Shown: one piece after another, positions 17,134 through 25,611 of the stretch
Numbering within the stretch: position 1 is the first letter of the stretch
Layout of the letters: each line of letters starts with the position of its first letter
NCBI GenBank assembly: GCA_947372155.1
Contig: CANBSM010000005.1
Coordinates: 1 to 27,355 of the forward strand
Direction: 5' to 3'
Source of the DNA: Burkholderiaceae bacterium
GTDB lineage: Bacteria > Pseudomonadota > Gammaproteobacteria > Burkholderiales > Burkholderiaceae
Length of the DNA: 27,355 bases
The notes under the pieces: model-generated
Database searches by the model: none
What the model saw: only the letters and a program-made list of their open reading frames with translations
What the model was told of the DNA's origin: nothing
Made by a program: the position numbers and the translations under genes

Positions 17134-17139
17134 AGGAGG
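17134..17139 (+). promoter_or_regulatory. Strong Shine-Dalgarno AGGAGG that fixes the alr start
   Basis: AGGAGG lies seven bases before ATG 17147 and inside the frame that would open at ATG 17129. It therefore selects 17147 as the real start of alr; the upstream ATG has no ribosome site of its own. Confidence 0.85.
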
Positions 17140-17146
17140 GGTAAAT

Positions 17147-18262
17147 ATGGGAGATACAGCTAATGGCTTGATTAATAGGCCAATTTTGGCATCTATTCAT
17201 ACTGCAGCCTTTCAGCATAATTTAAACCGAGTTCGTGAGTTGGCGCCAGAGTCTAAGATTTGGGCTGTGATCAAAGCCCGCGCCTATGGCCATTGTTTTG
17301 ACGCCGCCCTAAAGGGCTTGGCTTCCACGGACGGGTTCGCTTTACTGGACATTCAGGATGCAGCTTGGTTGCGAGAGCACGGTTGGAAAGGGAGAATCCT
17401 ACTTTTAGAGGGGTTTTTTCATGAAAATGAGCTAGCCCGTGCGGATGAGCTGGCTTGCGACCTAGTGGTGCACTGTGACGCCCAGGTAGATTGGCTTGAG
17501 CGCTTTACGGCAAAAAACCATAAACCTTTTAATGTCTTTCTAAAAATGAATACTGGCATGAATCGCTTAGGGTTTAAGCCACAAGCCTATCGCACTGCAT
17601 TTCACCGCCTACATGCCGCTGGATATCGCATGCACCATATGACCCATTTTGCAAATGCAGATCAAGTGGATCGATTGCCAACAGTTGGCTCTCAACAAGA
17701 GTTATTTGATGAAACAATTGCAGGTCTTGAGGGCTCTACTTCTTTGGCTAACTCAGCCGCCATCTTATGGCACCGCAATGCTTTGGGAGATTGGGTGCGT
17801 CCTGGAATCATGCTTTATGGTGCCTCGCCAACAGGTTTGCACGAGGATATTGAGCACGCTAATCTGCAAGCGGTCATGCAGCTGCACAGTGAAATTATTG
17901 ATATTCAAGATTTACAGAAAGGCGATCGTATTGGTTATGGCGGCCGCTATGAAGCACCGCATGCAATGCGTATAGGTATTGTTGCTTGTGGTTACGCTGA
18001 TGGTTACCCACGCCACGCAAAGGATGGGACTCCAATCTGGGTGACTGCCGGCGATGATGGTGTTATTTGCCCGCTTGTAGGCAGAGTATCCATGGATATG
18101 TTGACGATAGATTTGTGTAACGCCCCTGATGCGCAGATAGGATGCGTTGTTCAGCTCTGGGGTGATAAGGTGCCCGTGGATGTTGTGGCGAAAATGAGTG
18201 ACACGATTGGTTATGAATTGCTTTGCGCAGTGGCCCCTAGAGTGCCGGTAGCAATCAAATAA
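17147..18262 (+). CDS. alr: Alanine racemase
   Basis: PLP enzyme interconverting L- and D-alanine to supply D-Ala for peptidoglycan. The 371-residue protein starts RPILASIHTAAFQHNL after a short leader; the PLP Lys is 43 in AVIKARAYGHC (consensus AVVKANAYGHG, so the residue after KA is Arg instead of Asn/Asp). The second catalytic Tyr is 264 in IGYGGRY, followed by CGYADGYPRH and VGRVSMDMLTIDL. The start is set by a strong Shine-Dalgarno; the longer reading from 17129 would encode it as protein. It is not adjacent to a catabolic dadA, so the biosynthetic role is likely. The transcript appears to end at the hairpin at 18287-18309. Confidence 0.95.
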   Translation: MGDTANGLINRPILASIHTAAFQHNLNRVRELAPESKIWAVIKARAYGHCFDAALKGLASTDGFALLDIQDAAWLREHGWKGRILLLEGFFHENELARADELACDLVVHCDAQVDWLERFTAKNHKPFNVFLKMNTGMNRLGFKPQAYRTAFHRLHAAGYRMHHMTHFANADQVDRLPTVGSQQELFDETIAGLEGSTSLANSAAILWHRNALGDWVRPGIMLYGASPTGLHEDIEHANLQAVMQLHSEIIDIQDLQKGDRIGYGGRYEAPHAMRIGIVACGYADGYPRHAKDGTPIWVTAGDDGVICPLVGRVSMDMLTIDLCNAPDAQIGCVVQLWGDKVPVDVVAKMSDTIGYELLCAVAPRVPVAIK

Positions 18263-18282
18263 TATAAATAACGAAGTCCAAT

Positions 18283-18309
18283 AAAAAAATCCTCCAATTC
18301 GGAGGATTT
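18283..18309 (-). terminator. Rho-independent terminator for bamD, shared with alr
   Basis: A perfect 9-bp stem (AAATCCTCC at 18287-18295 and GGAGGATTT at 18301-18309) has a 5-base loop. On the minus strand the stem is followed by a run of seven T, a strong terminator 30 bases after the bamD stop. Read from the plus strand the stem is followed by CTAAATAAG only, giving weaker termination for alr. Confidence 0.85.
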
Positions 18310-18339
18310 CTAAATAAGTGCTGGCAACGCTAAATAAGA

Positions 18340-19254
18340 TTACTTATTCCAGAACTGCCACCATCTGCGCTCCTTTTTTACACGCTCACCAGTTAGCAGC
18401 ATATCGCTATCAGGGAAGTTCAATTTAAAGACACGCGCTGAGTCGTTACTGAGTTGAACCATGCCTAGTCTTTCATAGGATTTGGTAAGGATATACAGTG
18501 CCTCTTCGACTGCGGGTGCGCGATCATAGTCGCGAATCACTAGCTGAGACCGATTGGCTGCCGCCAAATAGGCACCACGCTGATAGTAAAAGCGCGCAAC
18601 GATAACATCAGCCTCGGCAAGGGAGTTCACGATATAACGCATGCGATCAAGGGCATCGGGTGCATATTTGCTATCCGGGAAGCGTTCCACAACTACCTTA
18701 AAGGATTCAAAAGCTTCCTTGGCAGCTTTGGGGTCTCGCTCACTCAGATCTTGGCCGGTAAACTTTCCAAGCCAACCCAGATCATCGTTAAAAGTAATTA
18801 AGCCTTTTAAGTAATAAGCGTAATCGAGGCTTGGACTTCCTTGGTGTAATTTAATAAAGCGATCAATCGCAACTAGCGCTTGAGTTTGCTCTTGGGCTTT
18901 CCAATAACAGTACGCAGCATTAATTTGCGCTTGTTGAGAGTAAGGCCCAAAAGGAAAGCGTGCCTCTAGTTTTTCAAAGTATTTGCCGCATTTAGCAAAG
19001 TCAGCGTCGTTGAGTTTGTCGGTAGCCTCTGAGTAGAGTTTTGCTTCTGACCAGATATCGGTGTCATCTTTAGTTCCATCGCTACCTGCGCACCCACCCA
19101 AAAGCATCAATGCAAAAATGAAGGCCAAAAGTAAGGCGACAGGAGTGCCGCTAATAGGGGCGCTCTTTTTTTGTAGGGAAGAATTCCCAGCAAGCCTTAA
19201 ACTGGCGTCTGATATTACGTCGGACATAACTGAAAGGCTCTCTAAGCGTGGCAT
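18340..19254 (-). CDS. bamD: Outer-membrane assembly lipoprotein BamD
   Basis: Essential TPR lipoprotein of the BAM complex that inserts beta-barrel proteins into the outer membrane. The mature part has TPR-like helices typical of BamD (DIWSEAKLYSEATDKLNDADFAKCGKYFEKLEARFPFGPYSQQAQIN..., FPDSKYAPDALDRM, ERRWWQFW end). The lipobox is LLGGC with Cys55. The signal sequence is preceded by an unusually long tail of about 38 residues if translation starts at ATG 19254, for which there is an AGGAG nine bases upstream; ATG 19227 would shorten it by nine residues but has a poorer site. The 5' end overlaps rluD head-to-head by seven bases, so its promoter must lie within rluD coding sequence. Confidence 0.92.
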   Translation of the reverse strand: MPRLESLSVMSDVISDASLRLAGNSSLQKKSAPISGTPVALLLAFIFALMLLGGCAGSDGTKDDTDIWSEAKLYSEATDKLNDADFAKCGKYFEKLEARFPFGPYSQQAQINAAYCYWKAQEQTQALVAIDRFIKLHQGSPSLDYAYYLKGLITFNDDLGWLGKFTGQDLSERDPKAAKEAFESFKVVVERFPDSKYAPDALDRMRYIVNSLAEADVIVARFYYQRGAYLAAANRSQLVIRDYDRAPAVEEALYILTKSYERLGMVQLSNDSARVFKLNFPDSDMLLTGERVKKERRWWQFWNK

Positions 19255-20288
19255 TGCCGCAAACTCCTGATTCGAATCCCATTGATTATATCGATGATGA
19301 GGATTTCATCTCTCTAGATATCCCTTTGGAGATGGCTGGCGAGCGCTTGGACAAGGTGCTAGCAGGGTCTTTGCCGGATTATTCGCGTAATCGCCTGAAA
19401 GCTTGGGTGGAGGCTGGGGCGGTTATGGTTGACGGAAAGGTTACTAAAGCCCGTTATTTGCTCCACGGGGGCGAGAGCATCAAGGTATTCCCGCAGGAAA
19501 TGCCAGAACAATTCGCCTTTAGTCCGGAGAACATCCCCTTGGAGGTTGTCTACGAGGATGAGGCCATTATTGTGGTGAATAAGCCACCCGGATTGGTAGT
19601 CCATCCTGCTGCTGGTAATTGGTCTGGAACCTTGTTAAATGGACTTTTATTTCATTACCCCGAGCTCAAGCTTCTTCCTAGGGCGGGAATTGTGCATCGG
19701 CTAGATAAAGACACCTCAGGGCTGATGGTGGTTGCCAGAACATCTCAGGCTCAAACTTCATTAGTCCGTCAACTTCAAGAAAGAACGGTAGGGCGTCGCT
19801 ATCTCGCTTGGGTATGGGGTGATGCCCCAAGCCAAGGCAAGGTGCTGGCATCAGTAGGCCGCGATCAGCGTGATCGCCTCAAGATGGCAGCTGGCAGTCC
19901 TCAAGGAAAGCCCGCCGCAACATTGTTCCGGCGACTGGCCAAAGGTTTGGTGGGCGAGTCTGCTGTTGCGCTCCTGGAGTGTCGGCTTGAAACGGGGCGC
20001 ACTCATCAAATTCGCGTTCATCTGGAGTCCCTTGGCTTTCCATTGGTTGGCGACCCGGTCTATCGCAAAAAAGCACCAGGTGCAGCCAAAAATCTTTCAT
20101 TTAATCGCCAGGCGTTGCATGCCTTCGCATTGAGCCTGCAACATCCAGTGAAGAATGAGTTGATGACTTGGTTTCGTTTACCTCCGCAAGACTTATTCGA
20201 TTTATTGCCACAAGTAGGAATGAATGAAGAGGTTCTTCCTAAGGAGGCGGTGGTATTGGCCTCCATCGAAAATGAATTACGTTCATGA
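19248..20288 (+). CDS. rluD: 23S rRNA pseudouridine(1911/1915/1917) synthase RluD
   Basis: Makes pseudouridines in helix 69 of 23S rRNA, needed for subunit joining. The 346-residue protein has an N-terminal S4 RNA-binding domain (ERLDKVLAGSLPDYSRNRLKAWVEAGAVMVDGKVTKARYLL) and the catalytic domain with NKPPGLVVHPAAGN and HRLDKDTSGLMVVA, where Asp153 is the nucleophile, plus the late RTHQIRVHLESLGFPLVGDPVY. The GTG start lacks a good ribosome site (AAGG about 11 bases away), but a start here is needed to include the full S4 lead-in. The divergent bamD lies head-to-head; the RluD/BamD/PgeF order is common in proteobacteria. The stop overlaps the pgeF ATG (ATGA). Confidence 0.94.
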   Translation: MALPQTPDSNPIDYIDDEDFISLDIPLEMAGERLDKVLAGSLPDYSRNRLKAWVEAGAVMVDGKVTKARYLLHGGESIKVFPQEMPEQFAFSPENIPLEVVYEDEAIIVVNKPPGLVVHPAAGNWSGTLLNGLLFHYPELKLLPRAGIVHRLDKDTSGLMVVARTSQAQTSLVRQLQERTVGRRYLAWVWGDAPSQGKVLASVGRDQRDRLKMAAGSPQGKPAATLFRRLAKGLVGESAVALLECRLETGRTHQIRVHLESLGFPLVGDPVYRKKAPGAAKNLSFNRQALHAFALSLQHPVKNELMTWFRLPPQDLFDLLPQVGMNEEVLPKEAVVLASIENELRS

Positions 20289-21046
20289 GTTTGATTACGC
20301 CTCAATGGTCGGCACCAAGTAGAGTCCATTCATTGGTGAGCACTCGTGCTGGCGGAGTCAGCAGGCCGCCATTTGATTCTTTGAACCTTGGGGATCACGT
20401 TGGTGATCGAGAGTTAGATGTTTTACAGAACCGAGCGATCTTTGCCAAAGAGTTGGCATCAGAGCCGATTTGGCTCAAACAAACACATGGCACTCATGTC
20501 AGTACACCACAAAATCGTCTCAATATCTCGGTAGGCCTTATTGAAGCAGACGCTTCAATAACCAATATTCCTGGTGAGGTTTTGGCCATCATGACTGCTG
20601 ATTGTTTGCCAGTTTTATTTTCCAATTTAGATGGGACGGTCATTGGCGCAGCGCATGCTGGCTGGAGAGGCCTTTGTGCTGGCGTTCTAGAAAATACGAT
20701 CGCCGAACTTTTGCATATCTCTGAAGATAAAGATCCTGTTAACTTACTGGCTTGGCTTGGGCCCGCAATCGGACCCGAGTCATTTGAGGTTGGAGAAGAT
20801 GTTGCGAAAGCTTTTAAAGACTCTGGTTTACCTATCCCTGTAAACGCTTTTAAGACTATCCCCAACAAACCAGGAAAATTTCTGGCCGATATTTACCAGC
20901 TAGCCAGAGCTCGTCTAGAAGCTAGCGGCTTAAAAATGATTTCTGGCGGCCAATATTGCACGGTCAGAGACCAAGAGCAGTTTTTTTCATATCGCCGTGA
21001 TGGTCAGACCGGAAGATTTGCCTCTGCTATTTGGCTTGCAAAATAG
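20285..21046 (+). CDS. pgeF: PgeF/YfiH-family protein (peptidoglycan editing factor, polyphenol-oxidase fold)
   Basis: DUF152/laccase-domain protein. E. coli PgeF (YfiH) cleaves mis-incorporated L-Ser from cytoplasmic peptidoglycan precursors; relatives have purine-nucleoside activity. The 253-residue protein carries the family's metal-site residues: His68 in LKQTHG, Cys107 in MTADCLPVLF and His124 in AAHAGWRGL, then WLGPAIGPESFEVG. Its ATG overlaps the rluD stop by four bases, so translation is coupled. The family is regularly downstream of rluD, which supports the assignment. Confidence 0.9.
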   Translation: MSLITPQWSAPSRVHSLVSTRAGGVSRPPFDSLNLGDHVGDRELDVLQNRAIFAKELASEPIWLKQTHGTHVSTPQNRLNISVGLIEADASITNIPGEVLAIMTADCLPVLFSNLDGTVIGAAHAGWRGLCAGVLENTIAELLHISEDKDPVNLLAWLGPAIGPESFEVGEDVAKAFKDSGLPIPVNAFKTIPNKPGKFLADIYQLARARLEASGLKMISGGQYCTVRDQEQFFSYRRDGQTGRFASAIWLAK

Positions 21047-21065
21047 TTTTTATTTAAAAGCATGC

Positions 21066-21081
21066 GGGTTAGTACTAGCCC
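21066..21081. repeat. Near-palindrome ahead of the phaC promoter
   Basis: GGGTTAGTACTAGCCC is palindromic except for one T/G pair. It ends one base before the candidate -35 of phaC. It could be an operator, or the remains of a terminator for pgeF without a T run. Confidence 0.35.
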
Positions 21082-21082
21082 A

Positions 21083-21111
21083 TGGACCAAGCTAGGGTAT
21101 TTGCGTATAAC
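21083..21111 (+). promoter_or_regulatory. Probable sigma-70 promoter of phaC
   Basis: TGGACC (21083-21088), 17 bases, TATAAC (21106-21111): four and five of six consensus positions with ideal spacing. Transcription start is expected about 21118, giving a 45-base leader before the ATG. Confidence 0.6.
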
Positions 21112-21162
21112 TCTAGAGTCCTTAAGGGCGGAGAATGTCCCTAACTAAATGAAGAGACAACT

Positions 21163-22797
21163 ATGTTTGCAGGCATGAATACCGGTGCAACGCCATCTTT
21201 AGCGCCGCACCATATGGCACTAATTCCGCCAGAGCGATTATCTGAAATCCAGAAAGAATATTTCACGGAAATTGCGCACATCGCAACCAATCCCGAGGCG
21301 ATTGAAGTTAAAGACCGTCGTTTTGCAGGCAAGGCTTGGCATTCATCTTGGAGCAAAGTGATTGCTGCAACTTACTTGCTCAATTCAAAATATTTAATGG
21401 AATTGGCAAAAGCTGTTGAGACCGATGAAAAGTCCAAGCAGAAAATCTTATTTACTACGGAGCAAATGATTGATGCCCTTTCGCCATCCAATTTTATCGC
21501 TACCAATCCCGAGGTATTAGAAAGCATTATTAGTACCCAGGGCCAATCTATTCAAAACGGGATTGTGAACCTGTTGGGTGATATGAAAAAAGGCAAGGTC
21601 TCACAAACGGATGAGTCTGCATTTGAGGTAGGTAAGAATATCGCCACTACAGAAGGACATGTAGTGTTTCGTAATGAGTTGTTTGAGTTAATTCAATACA
21701 CGCCATTAACGGAACAAGTTTTTGAGCGCCCATATTTAATGGTGCCACCATGTATCAATAAATATTACATTCTCGATTTGCAGCCCGATAATTCGGTAGT
21801 ACGCCACATGGTGAGCCAGGGCCATACTGTGTTCTTGGTGTCCTGGAAGAATCCAGATGCTTCTATGGCCCAGGTCAGTTGGGATGATTATGTTGGCAAG
21901 GGCGTGATCAAGGCGATTGAGGTTGTAAAAGAAATCGGCGATATCAAGCAAATTAATATCTTAGGATTTTGTGTTGGCGGCACATTAACAACTTCCGCCC
22001 TAGCTGTTTTGGCTGCACGAGATGAGCATCCGGCAGCAAGCTTAACCCTGTTGACTACTTTATTAGATTTCACAGACACTGGAATTTTGGACGTATTTAT
22101 CGATGAAGGCTCAGTCGAAATGCGCGAGAGCTCTATTGGCGGTAAAGGCGGCAAGTACGGCATGATGTCAGGCCTAGATTTAGGCAATACCTTTTCATTC
22201 TTGCGTCCAAATGATTTGGTTTGGAACTATGTTGTAGAGAATTATCTCAAAGGTAATTCACCACCACCATTTGATTTGTTGTATTGGAATGGTGACTCAA
22301 CTAATTTACCGGGTGCAATGTACTGCTGGTATTTACGCCATACCTATTTACAAAATGATTTAGTTAAGCCGGGTAAGTTAAAAATTTGCGGCGAAAAAGT
22401 GGATCTCGGAAATATTAAATGCCCTGCATATTTATATGCTTCACAAGAAGATCACATCGTTCCTTGGCAGTCTGCCTATGAATCAACCCATCTTCTCAAG
22501 GGCAAAAACCGCTTTGTTCTGGGGGCATCTGGACATATTGCAGGCGTGATCAATCCACCCGCTAAAAACAAACGCTATTACTTTGAAAACAACAAGATTG
22601 CACCGACAGCCCAGGAATGGCTTGATGGTGCCAAGCAAATTCCGGGTAGTTGGTGGCCCGATTACACCAAATGGCTGGAGCAATTTGGCGGCAAGCAAAC
22701 ACCAGCAAGTACTACTTTTGGAAATGCAAAGTATAAAAAAATGGAAGCTGCACCTGGTGTCTATGTAAAAGAAAAAGCAACACCGGAAATTAAATAA
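21163..22797 (+). CDS. phaC: Class I poly(3-hydroxyalkanoate) synthase
   Basis: Polymerises (R)-3-hydroxyacyl-CoA into PHA on the surface of the storage granule. The 544-residue protein has the N-terminal PhaC domain and an alpha/beta hydrolase core with the lipase-like box GFCVGG; the catalytic triad is Cys270, Asp430 (SQEDHIVPW) and His458 (GASGHIAG). These spacings (160 and 28 residues) are almost identical to R. eutropha PhaC1. The N-terminus is about 45 residues shorter than that enzyme. No phaE or phaR-type Bacillus subunit is adjacent, in line with class I. phaB follows 32 bases later; a thiolase is missing from the cluster. Confidence 0.96.
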   Translation: MFAGMNTGATPSLAPHHMALIPPERLSEIQKEYFTEIAHIATNPEAIEVKDRRFAGKAWHSSWSKVIAATYLLNSKYLMELAKAVETDEKSKQKILFTTEQMIDALSPSNFIATNPEVLESIISTQGQSIQNGIVNLLGDMKKGKVSQTDESAFEVGKNIATTEGHVVFRNELFELIQYTPLTEQVFERPYLMVPPCINKYYILDLQPDNSVVRHMVSQGHTVFLVSWKNPDASMAQVSWDDYVGKGVIKAIEVVKEIGDIKQINILGFCVGGTLTTSALAVLAARDEHPAASLTLLTTLLDFTDTGILDVFIDEGSVEMRESSIGGKGGKYGMMSGLDLGNTFSFLRPNDLVWNYVVENYLKGNSPPPFDLLYWNGDSTNLPGAMYCWYLRHTYLQNDLVKPGKLKICGEKVDLGNIKCPAYLYASQEDHIVPWQSAYESTHLLKGKNRFVLGASGHIAGVINPPAKNKRYYFENNKIAPTAQEWLDGAKQIPGSWWPDYTKWLEQFGGKQTPASTTFGNAKYKKMEAAPGVYVKEKATPEIK

Positions 22798-22829
22798 CAA
22801 TTAACGAAGGTTTTTAAAAGGGGAATTCA

Positions 22830-23570
22830 ATGTCTCAAAAAGTCGCATATGTAACTGGTGGTATGGGTGGAATTGGTACCGCTATCTGTCAGCGCCTTGC
22901 TAAAGATGGCTTTAAGGTGATTGCTGGGTGTGGTCCGAATTCGCCCCGTAAGGATCGCTGGATTGGCGAGCAAAAAGCTCTGGGGTATGACTTTATCGCC
23001 TCTGAGGGTAACGTTTCTGACTGGGATAGCACGGTTGCCGCCTTTGAGAAGGTAAAGGCTGAAGTAGGGCGTGTTGACGTGTTGGTGAATAACGCGGGCA
23101 TTACCCGTGACAGCGTATTTCGCAAAATGACGCCAGATGCTTGGAAAGCGGTGATTGATACGAATTTGAATTCCCTGTTTAACGTAACAAAACAAGTTAT
23201 TGATGGCATGGTTGAAAACAACTGGGGTCGGATTATCAATATCTCTTCTGTGAATGGTCAAAAAGGTCAATTTGGCCAGGCTAACTATTCAACCGCTAAG
23301 GCAGGTTTGCACGGCTTTACGATGGCTCTGGCTCAAGAGGTTGCGACCAAGGGCGTTACGGTGAATACGGTATCCCCAGGCTATATCGGCACAGATATGG
23401 TCAAGGCTATTCGCGAAGATGTTCTAGAGAAGATTGTTTCCGGAATCCCCGTCAAGCGCTTAGGAACCCCTGAAGAAATAGCGTCTATTTGCTGCTGGAT
23501 TGCTTCCGAAGATGGTGGCTACGCTACGGGCGCAGACTTTTCATTAAACGGTGGCATTCACACTGGTTAA
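22830..23570 (+). CDS. phaB: Acetoacetyl-CoA reductase
   Basis: NADPH-dependent short-chain dehydrogenase making (R)-3-hydroxybutyryl-CoA for PHA synthesis. The 246-residue protein has TGGMGGIG (9-16), NNAGITRD, the catalytic Ser140 (NISSVNG), Tyr153 and Lys157 (YSTAK), and the FGQANYSTAKAG and PGYIGTDMV segments that typify PhaB. Ribosome site AAGGGG at 22818-22823. FabG is the alternative, but TGGMGGIG and the neighbours favour PhaB. Confidence 0.95.
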   Translation: MSQKVAYVTGGMGGIGTAICQRLAKDGFKVIAGCGPNSPRKDRWIGEQKALGYDFIASEGNVSDWDSTVAAFEKVKAEVGRVDVLVNNAGITRDSVFRKMTPDAWKAVIDTNLNSLFNVTKQVIDGMVENNWGRIINISSVNGQKGQFGQANYSTAKAGLHGFTMALAQEVATKGVTVNTVSPGYIGTDMVKAIREDVLEKIVSGIPVKRLGTPEEIASICCWIASEDGGYATGADFSLNGGIHTG

Positions 23571-23597
23571 TATTGCACTGCAGCATTTATTGCAATA
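23571..23597 (+). promoter_or_regulatory. Inverted repeat TATTGCA-N13-TGCAATA enclosing a PhaR-box-like site
   Basis: A 7-bp inverted repeat spans 23571-23577 and 23591-23597 directly behind the phaB stop. Its left part carries TTGCACTGCAG (23573-23583), reverse complement CTGC-N3-GCAA, close to the CTGC-N3-GCAG motif reported for PhaR of Rhodobacter/Paracoccus. No T run follows, so it is unlikely to be only a terminator. Confidence 0.5.
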
Positions 23598-23659
23598 CTT
23601 GGAGTACGCAACTCGGTGTATTTACCTTTGGATCAACTTAAGGCTAAACTACACTGATG

Positions 23660-23670
23660 TTGCGATGCAG
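23660..23670 (+). promoter_or_regulatory. Second PhaR-box-like site before phaR
   Basis: TTGCGATGCAG agrees with the upstream TTGCACTGCAG at nine of eleven positions, the only differences being the two central bases. It is 19 bases ahead of the phaR ATG. A pair of such sites in a 119-base gap ahead of a PHA repressor gene suggests autoregulation. Confidence 0.5.
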
Positions 23671-23689
23671 TAAATAGTAAGGAAAATAA

Positions 23690-24250
23690 ATGGTTACCCG
23701 CGCTAAACGAGCTGGCGAAGATCGGCTCATTAAGAAGTACCCGAATCGTCGTCTATACGACACACAGACAAGCACGTATGTCACTTTGTCAGACATTAAG
23801 AATTTGGTGATGGCAAATGAGGTCTTCAAGGTTGTTGACGCAAAAACTGAAGAAGATTTAACTCGCAACATCTTGCTACAAATTATTCTTGAGGAAGAGG
23901 CTGGTGGCGCACCAGTGTTTTCCACACAAATGCTTTCGCAAATTATTCGCTTCTACGGAAACTCCATGCAAGGTTTGATGGGCAACTATCTTGAAAAGAC
24001 CATGCAATCATTTGTGGACATTCACAACAAGCTTGGTGACCAAACTAAAGGGTTGGGTGCTGGTAGCACACCAGAGGCCTGGTCACAGATGATGAATTTG
24101 CAAAACCCACTCATGCAAGGTTTGATGGGCAATTACATGGAACAAAGCAAAGATCTTTTCATCAAGATGCAAGAGCAAGTACAAGGCTCGCAAAATATCT
24201 TTGGAAATTTTCCATTTACTGCACAGCCTAACAAAACTGAAAAAGAATAG
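23690..24250 (+). CDS. phaR: Polyhydroxyalkanoate synthesis repressor PhaR
   Basis: DNA- and PHA-binding regulator that represses phasin and its own gene until granules form. The 186-residue protein has the N-terminal domain [29 protein letters not shown] ... [23 protein letters not shown] and two copies of a C-terminal PHB-accumulation segment: [16 protein letters not shown] and [16 protein letters not shown]. The two copies share a 21-base identical DNA stretch (23965-23985 and 24112-24132). The ribosome site AAGGA is six bases from the ATG. rimO follows after two bases. Confidence 0.95.
   Translation: MVTRAKRAGEDRLIKKYPNRRLYDTQTSTYVTLSDIKNLVMANEVFKVVDAKTEEDLTRNILLQIILEEEAGGAPVFSTQMLSQIIRFYGNSMQGLMGNYLEKTMQSFVDIHNKLGDQTKGLGAGSTPEAWSQMMNLQNPLMQGLMGNYMEQSKDLFIKMQEQVQGSQNIFGNFPFTAQPNKTEKE
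23965..24132 (+). repeat. Direct repeat within phaR (two copies of 21 bp)
   Basis: Copies at 23965-23985 and 24112-24132 are identical, start CATGCAAGGTTTG and encode MQGLMGN. The spacing is 147 bases, in frame. It reflects the duplicated PHB-accumulation domain of PhaR. Confidence 0.85.
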
Positions 24251-24252
24251 TT

Positions 24253-25611
24253 GTGGCTGGAAAAATTGGATTTGTATCCTTGGGATGCCCTAAGGCGCTT
24301 GTAGATTCTGAACTTATCTTGACGCAATTGAGTGCTGAAGGGTACGAGACCGCTAAGGATTATTCAGGCGCTGATCTTGTTGTTGTCAATACCTGCGGCT
24401 TTATCGATTCAGCAGTTGAAGAAAGCCTCTCCGCTATTGGTGAAGCGCTTGCTGAAAACGGCAAAGTCATTGTGACTGGTTGCCTGGGAGCCAGAAAAAA
24501 TGCTGATGGCAGTGATCTAATCTCCAGCATCCATCCTAAGGTACTTGCTGTTACAGGGCCGCATGCTACTGACGAGGTAATGCAAGCAATACATCTGCAT
24601 CTACCTAAGCCGCATGATCCATTCATCGATTTAGTTCCTCCAGCGGGCGTGAAGCTGACGCCAAAGCATTACGCTTATCTCAAAATTAGTGAAGGCTGTA
24701 ACCATCGCTGTACTTTTTGCATCATTCCTAATATGCGTGGTGATTTAGTCTCGCGGCCTATTGGTGAAGTGTTGCTTGAAGCTAAACGATTATTTGAATC
24801 TGGTGTTAAAGAGTTGCTGGTGGTCTCACAAGACACAAGTGCTTACGGCGTAGATATTCAATATCGCACTGGCTTTTGGGATGGCAAGCCTGTTAAAACC
24901 AAAATGTTTGATTTGGTAAATGCCTTAAATCAAATTGCCCGTGAGCACCAGGCCTGGGTGCGCTTGCATTATGTTTATCCTTATCCACATGTGGATGACG
25001 TCTTACCCTTGATGGCCGAGTTCTCCGAACATGGTTACGGTGTTCTGCCTTATTTGGATATTCCACTACAGCATTCCCACCCCGATGTCCTTAAGCGCAT
25101 GAAGCGTCCTGCGAGCGGCGAGAAAAATATTGAACGTATCACAGCATGGCGACAAGCATGCCCTGATTTAGTGATTCGTAGCACTTTTATTGCTGGCTTT
25201 CCTGGGGAGACTGAGGAAGAATTTGAGCGTCTCCTCAACTTCTTGGATGAGGCGCAAATTGATCGTGCGGGTTGCTTTGCCTACTCGCCTGTAGAGGGTG
25301 CTACTGCAAACCAATTGGACAATCCAGTGCCAGGTGATGTGCGCGAAGAACGCCGTGCCAGATTTATGGCAAAGGCCGAAGATATTTCTATCAAGCGACT
25401 TGCCAAAAAAATAGGCAAACGCGTGCAGGTCATTATTGATCGCGTTGATGAATCCGGTGGAATTGGCCGCACCATTGGCGATGCCCCAGAGATCGATGGT
25501 CTGGTGAGGGTATTACCGCCGAGCAAACCTTCCAAGCGCTATCGTGCGGGAGAAATTATTAAAGCCACTGTCATTAGTTCCCAAGGGCATGACTTGATAG
25601 CAGAATGCTAG
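24253..25611 (+). CDS. rimO: Ribosomal protein S12 methylthiotransferase RimO
   Basis: Radical-SAM enzyme adding a methylthio group to Asp88 of ribosomal protein S12. The 452-residue protein has the N-terminal UPF0004 cysteines (Cys12 in [11 protein letters not shown], Cys48 in NTCGFIDSA, Cys77 in VTGCLGARK), the radical-SAM cluster Cys149-x3-Cys153-x2-Cys156 (CNHRCTFC), [36 protein letters not shown], and a C-terminal TRAM domain. The sequence [10 protein letters not shown] and [16 protein letters not shown] separate it from MiaB. The GTG start is two bases after phaR; there is no clear ribosome site, so translation probably depends on phaR. Confidence 0.95.
   Translation: MAGKIGFVSLGCPKALVDSELILTQLSAEGYETAKDYSGADLVVVNTCGFIDSAVEESLSAIGEALAENGKVIVTGCLGARKNADGSDLISSIHPKVLAVTGPHATDEVMQAIHLHLPKPHDPFIDLVPPAGVKLTPKHYAYLKISEGCNHRCTFCIIPNMRGDLVSRPIGEVLLEAKRLFESGVKELLVVSQDTSAYGVDIQYRTGFWDGKPVKTKMFDLVNALNQIAREHQAWVRLHYVYPYPHVDDVLPLMAEFSEHGYGVLPYLDIPLQHSHPDVLKRMKRPASGEKNIERITAWRQACPDLVIRSTFIAGFPGETEEEFERLLNFLDEAQIDRAGCFAYSPVEGATANQLDNPVPGDVREERRARFMAKAEDISIKRLAKKIGKRVQVIIDRVDESGGIGRTIGDAPEIDGLVRVLPPSKPSKRYRAGEIIKATVISSQGHDLIAEC

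Noticed and set aside
21888..22800. Minus-strand frames inside phaC
   Set aside because: Shadow frames of a clearly coding gene with conserved catalytic residues.
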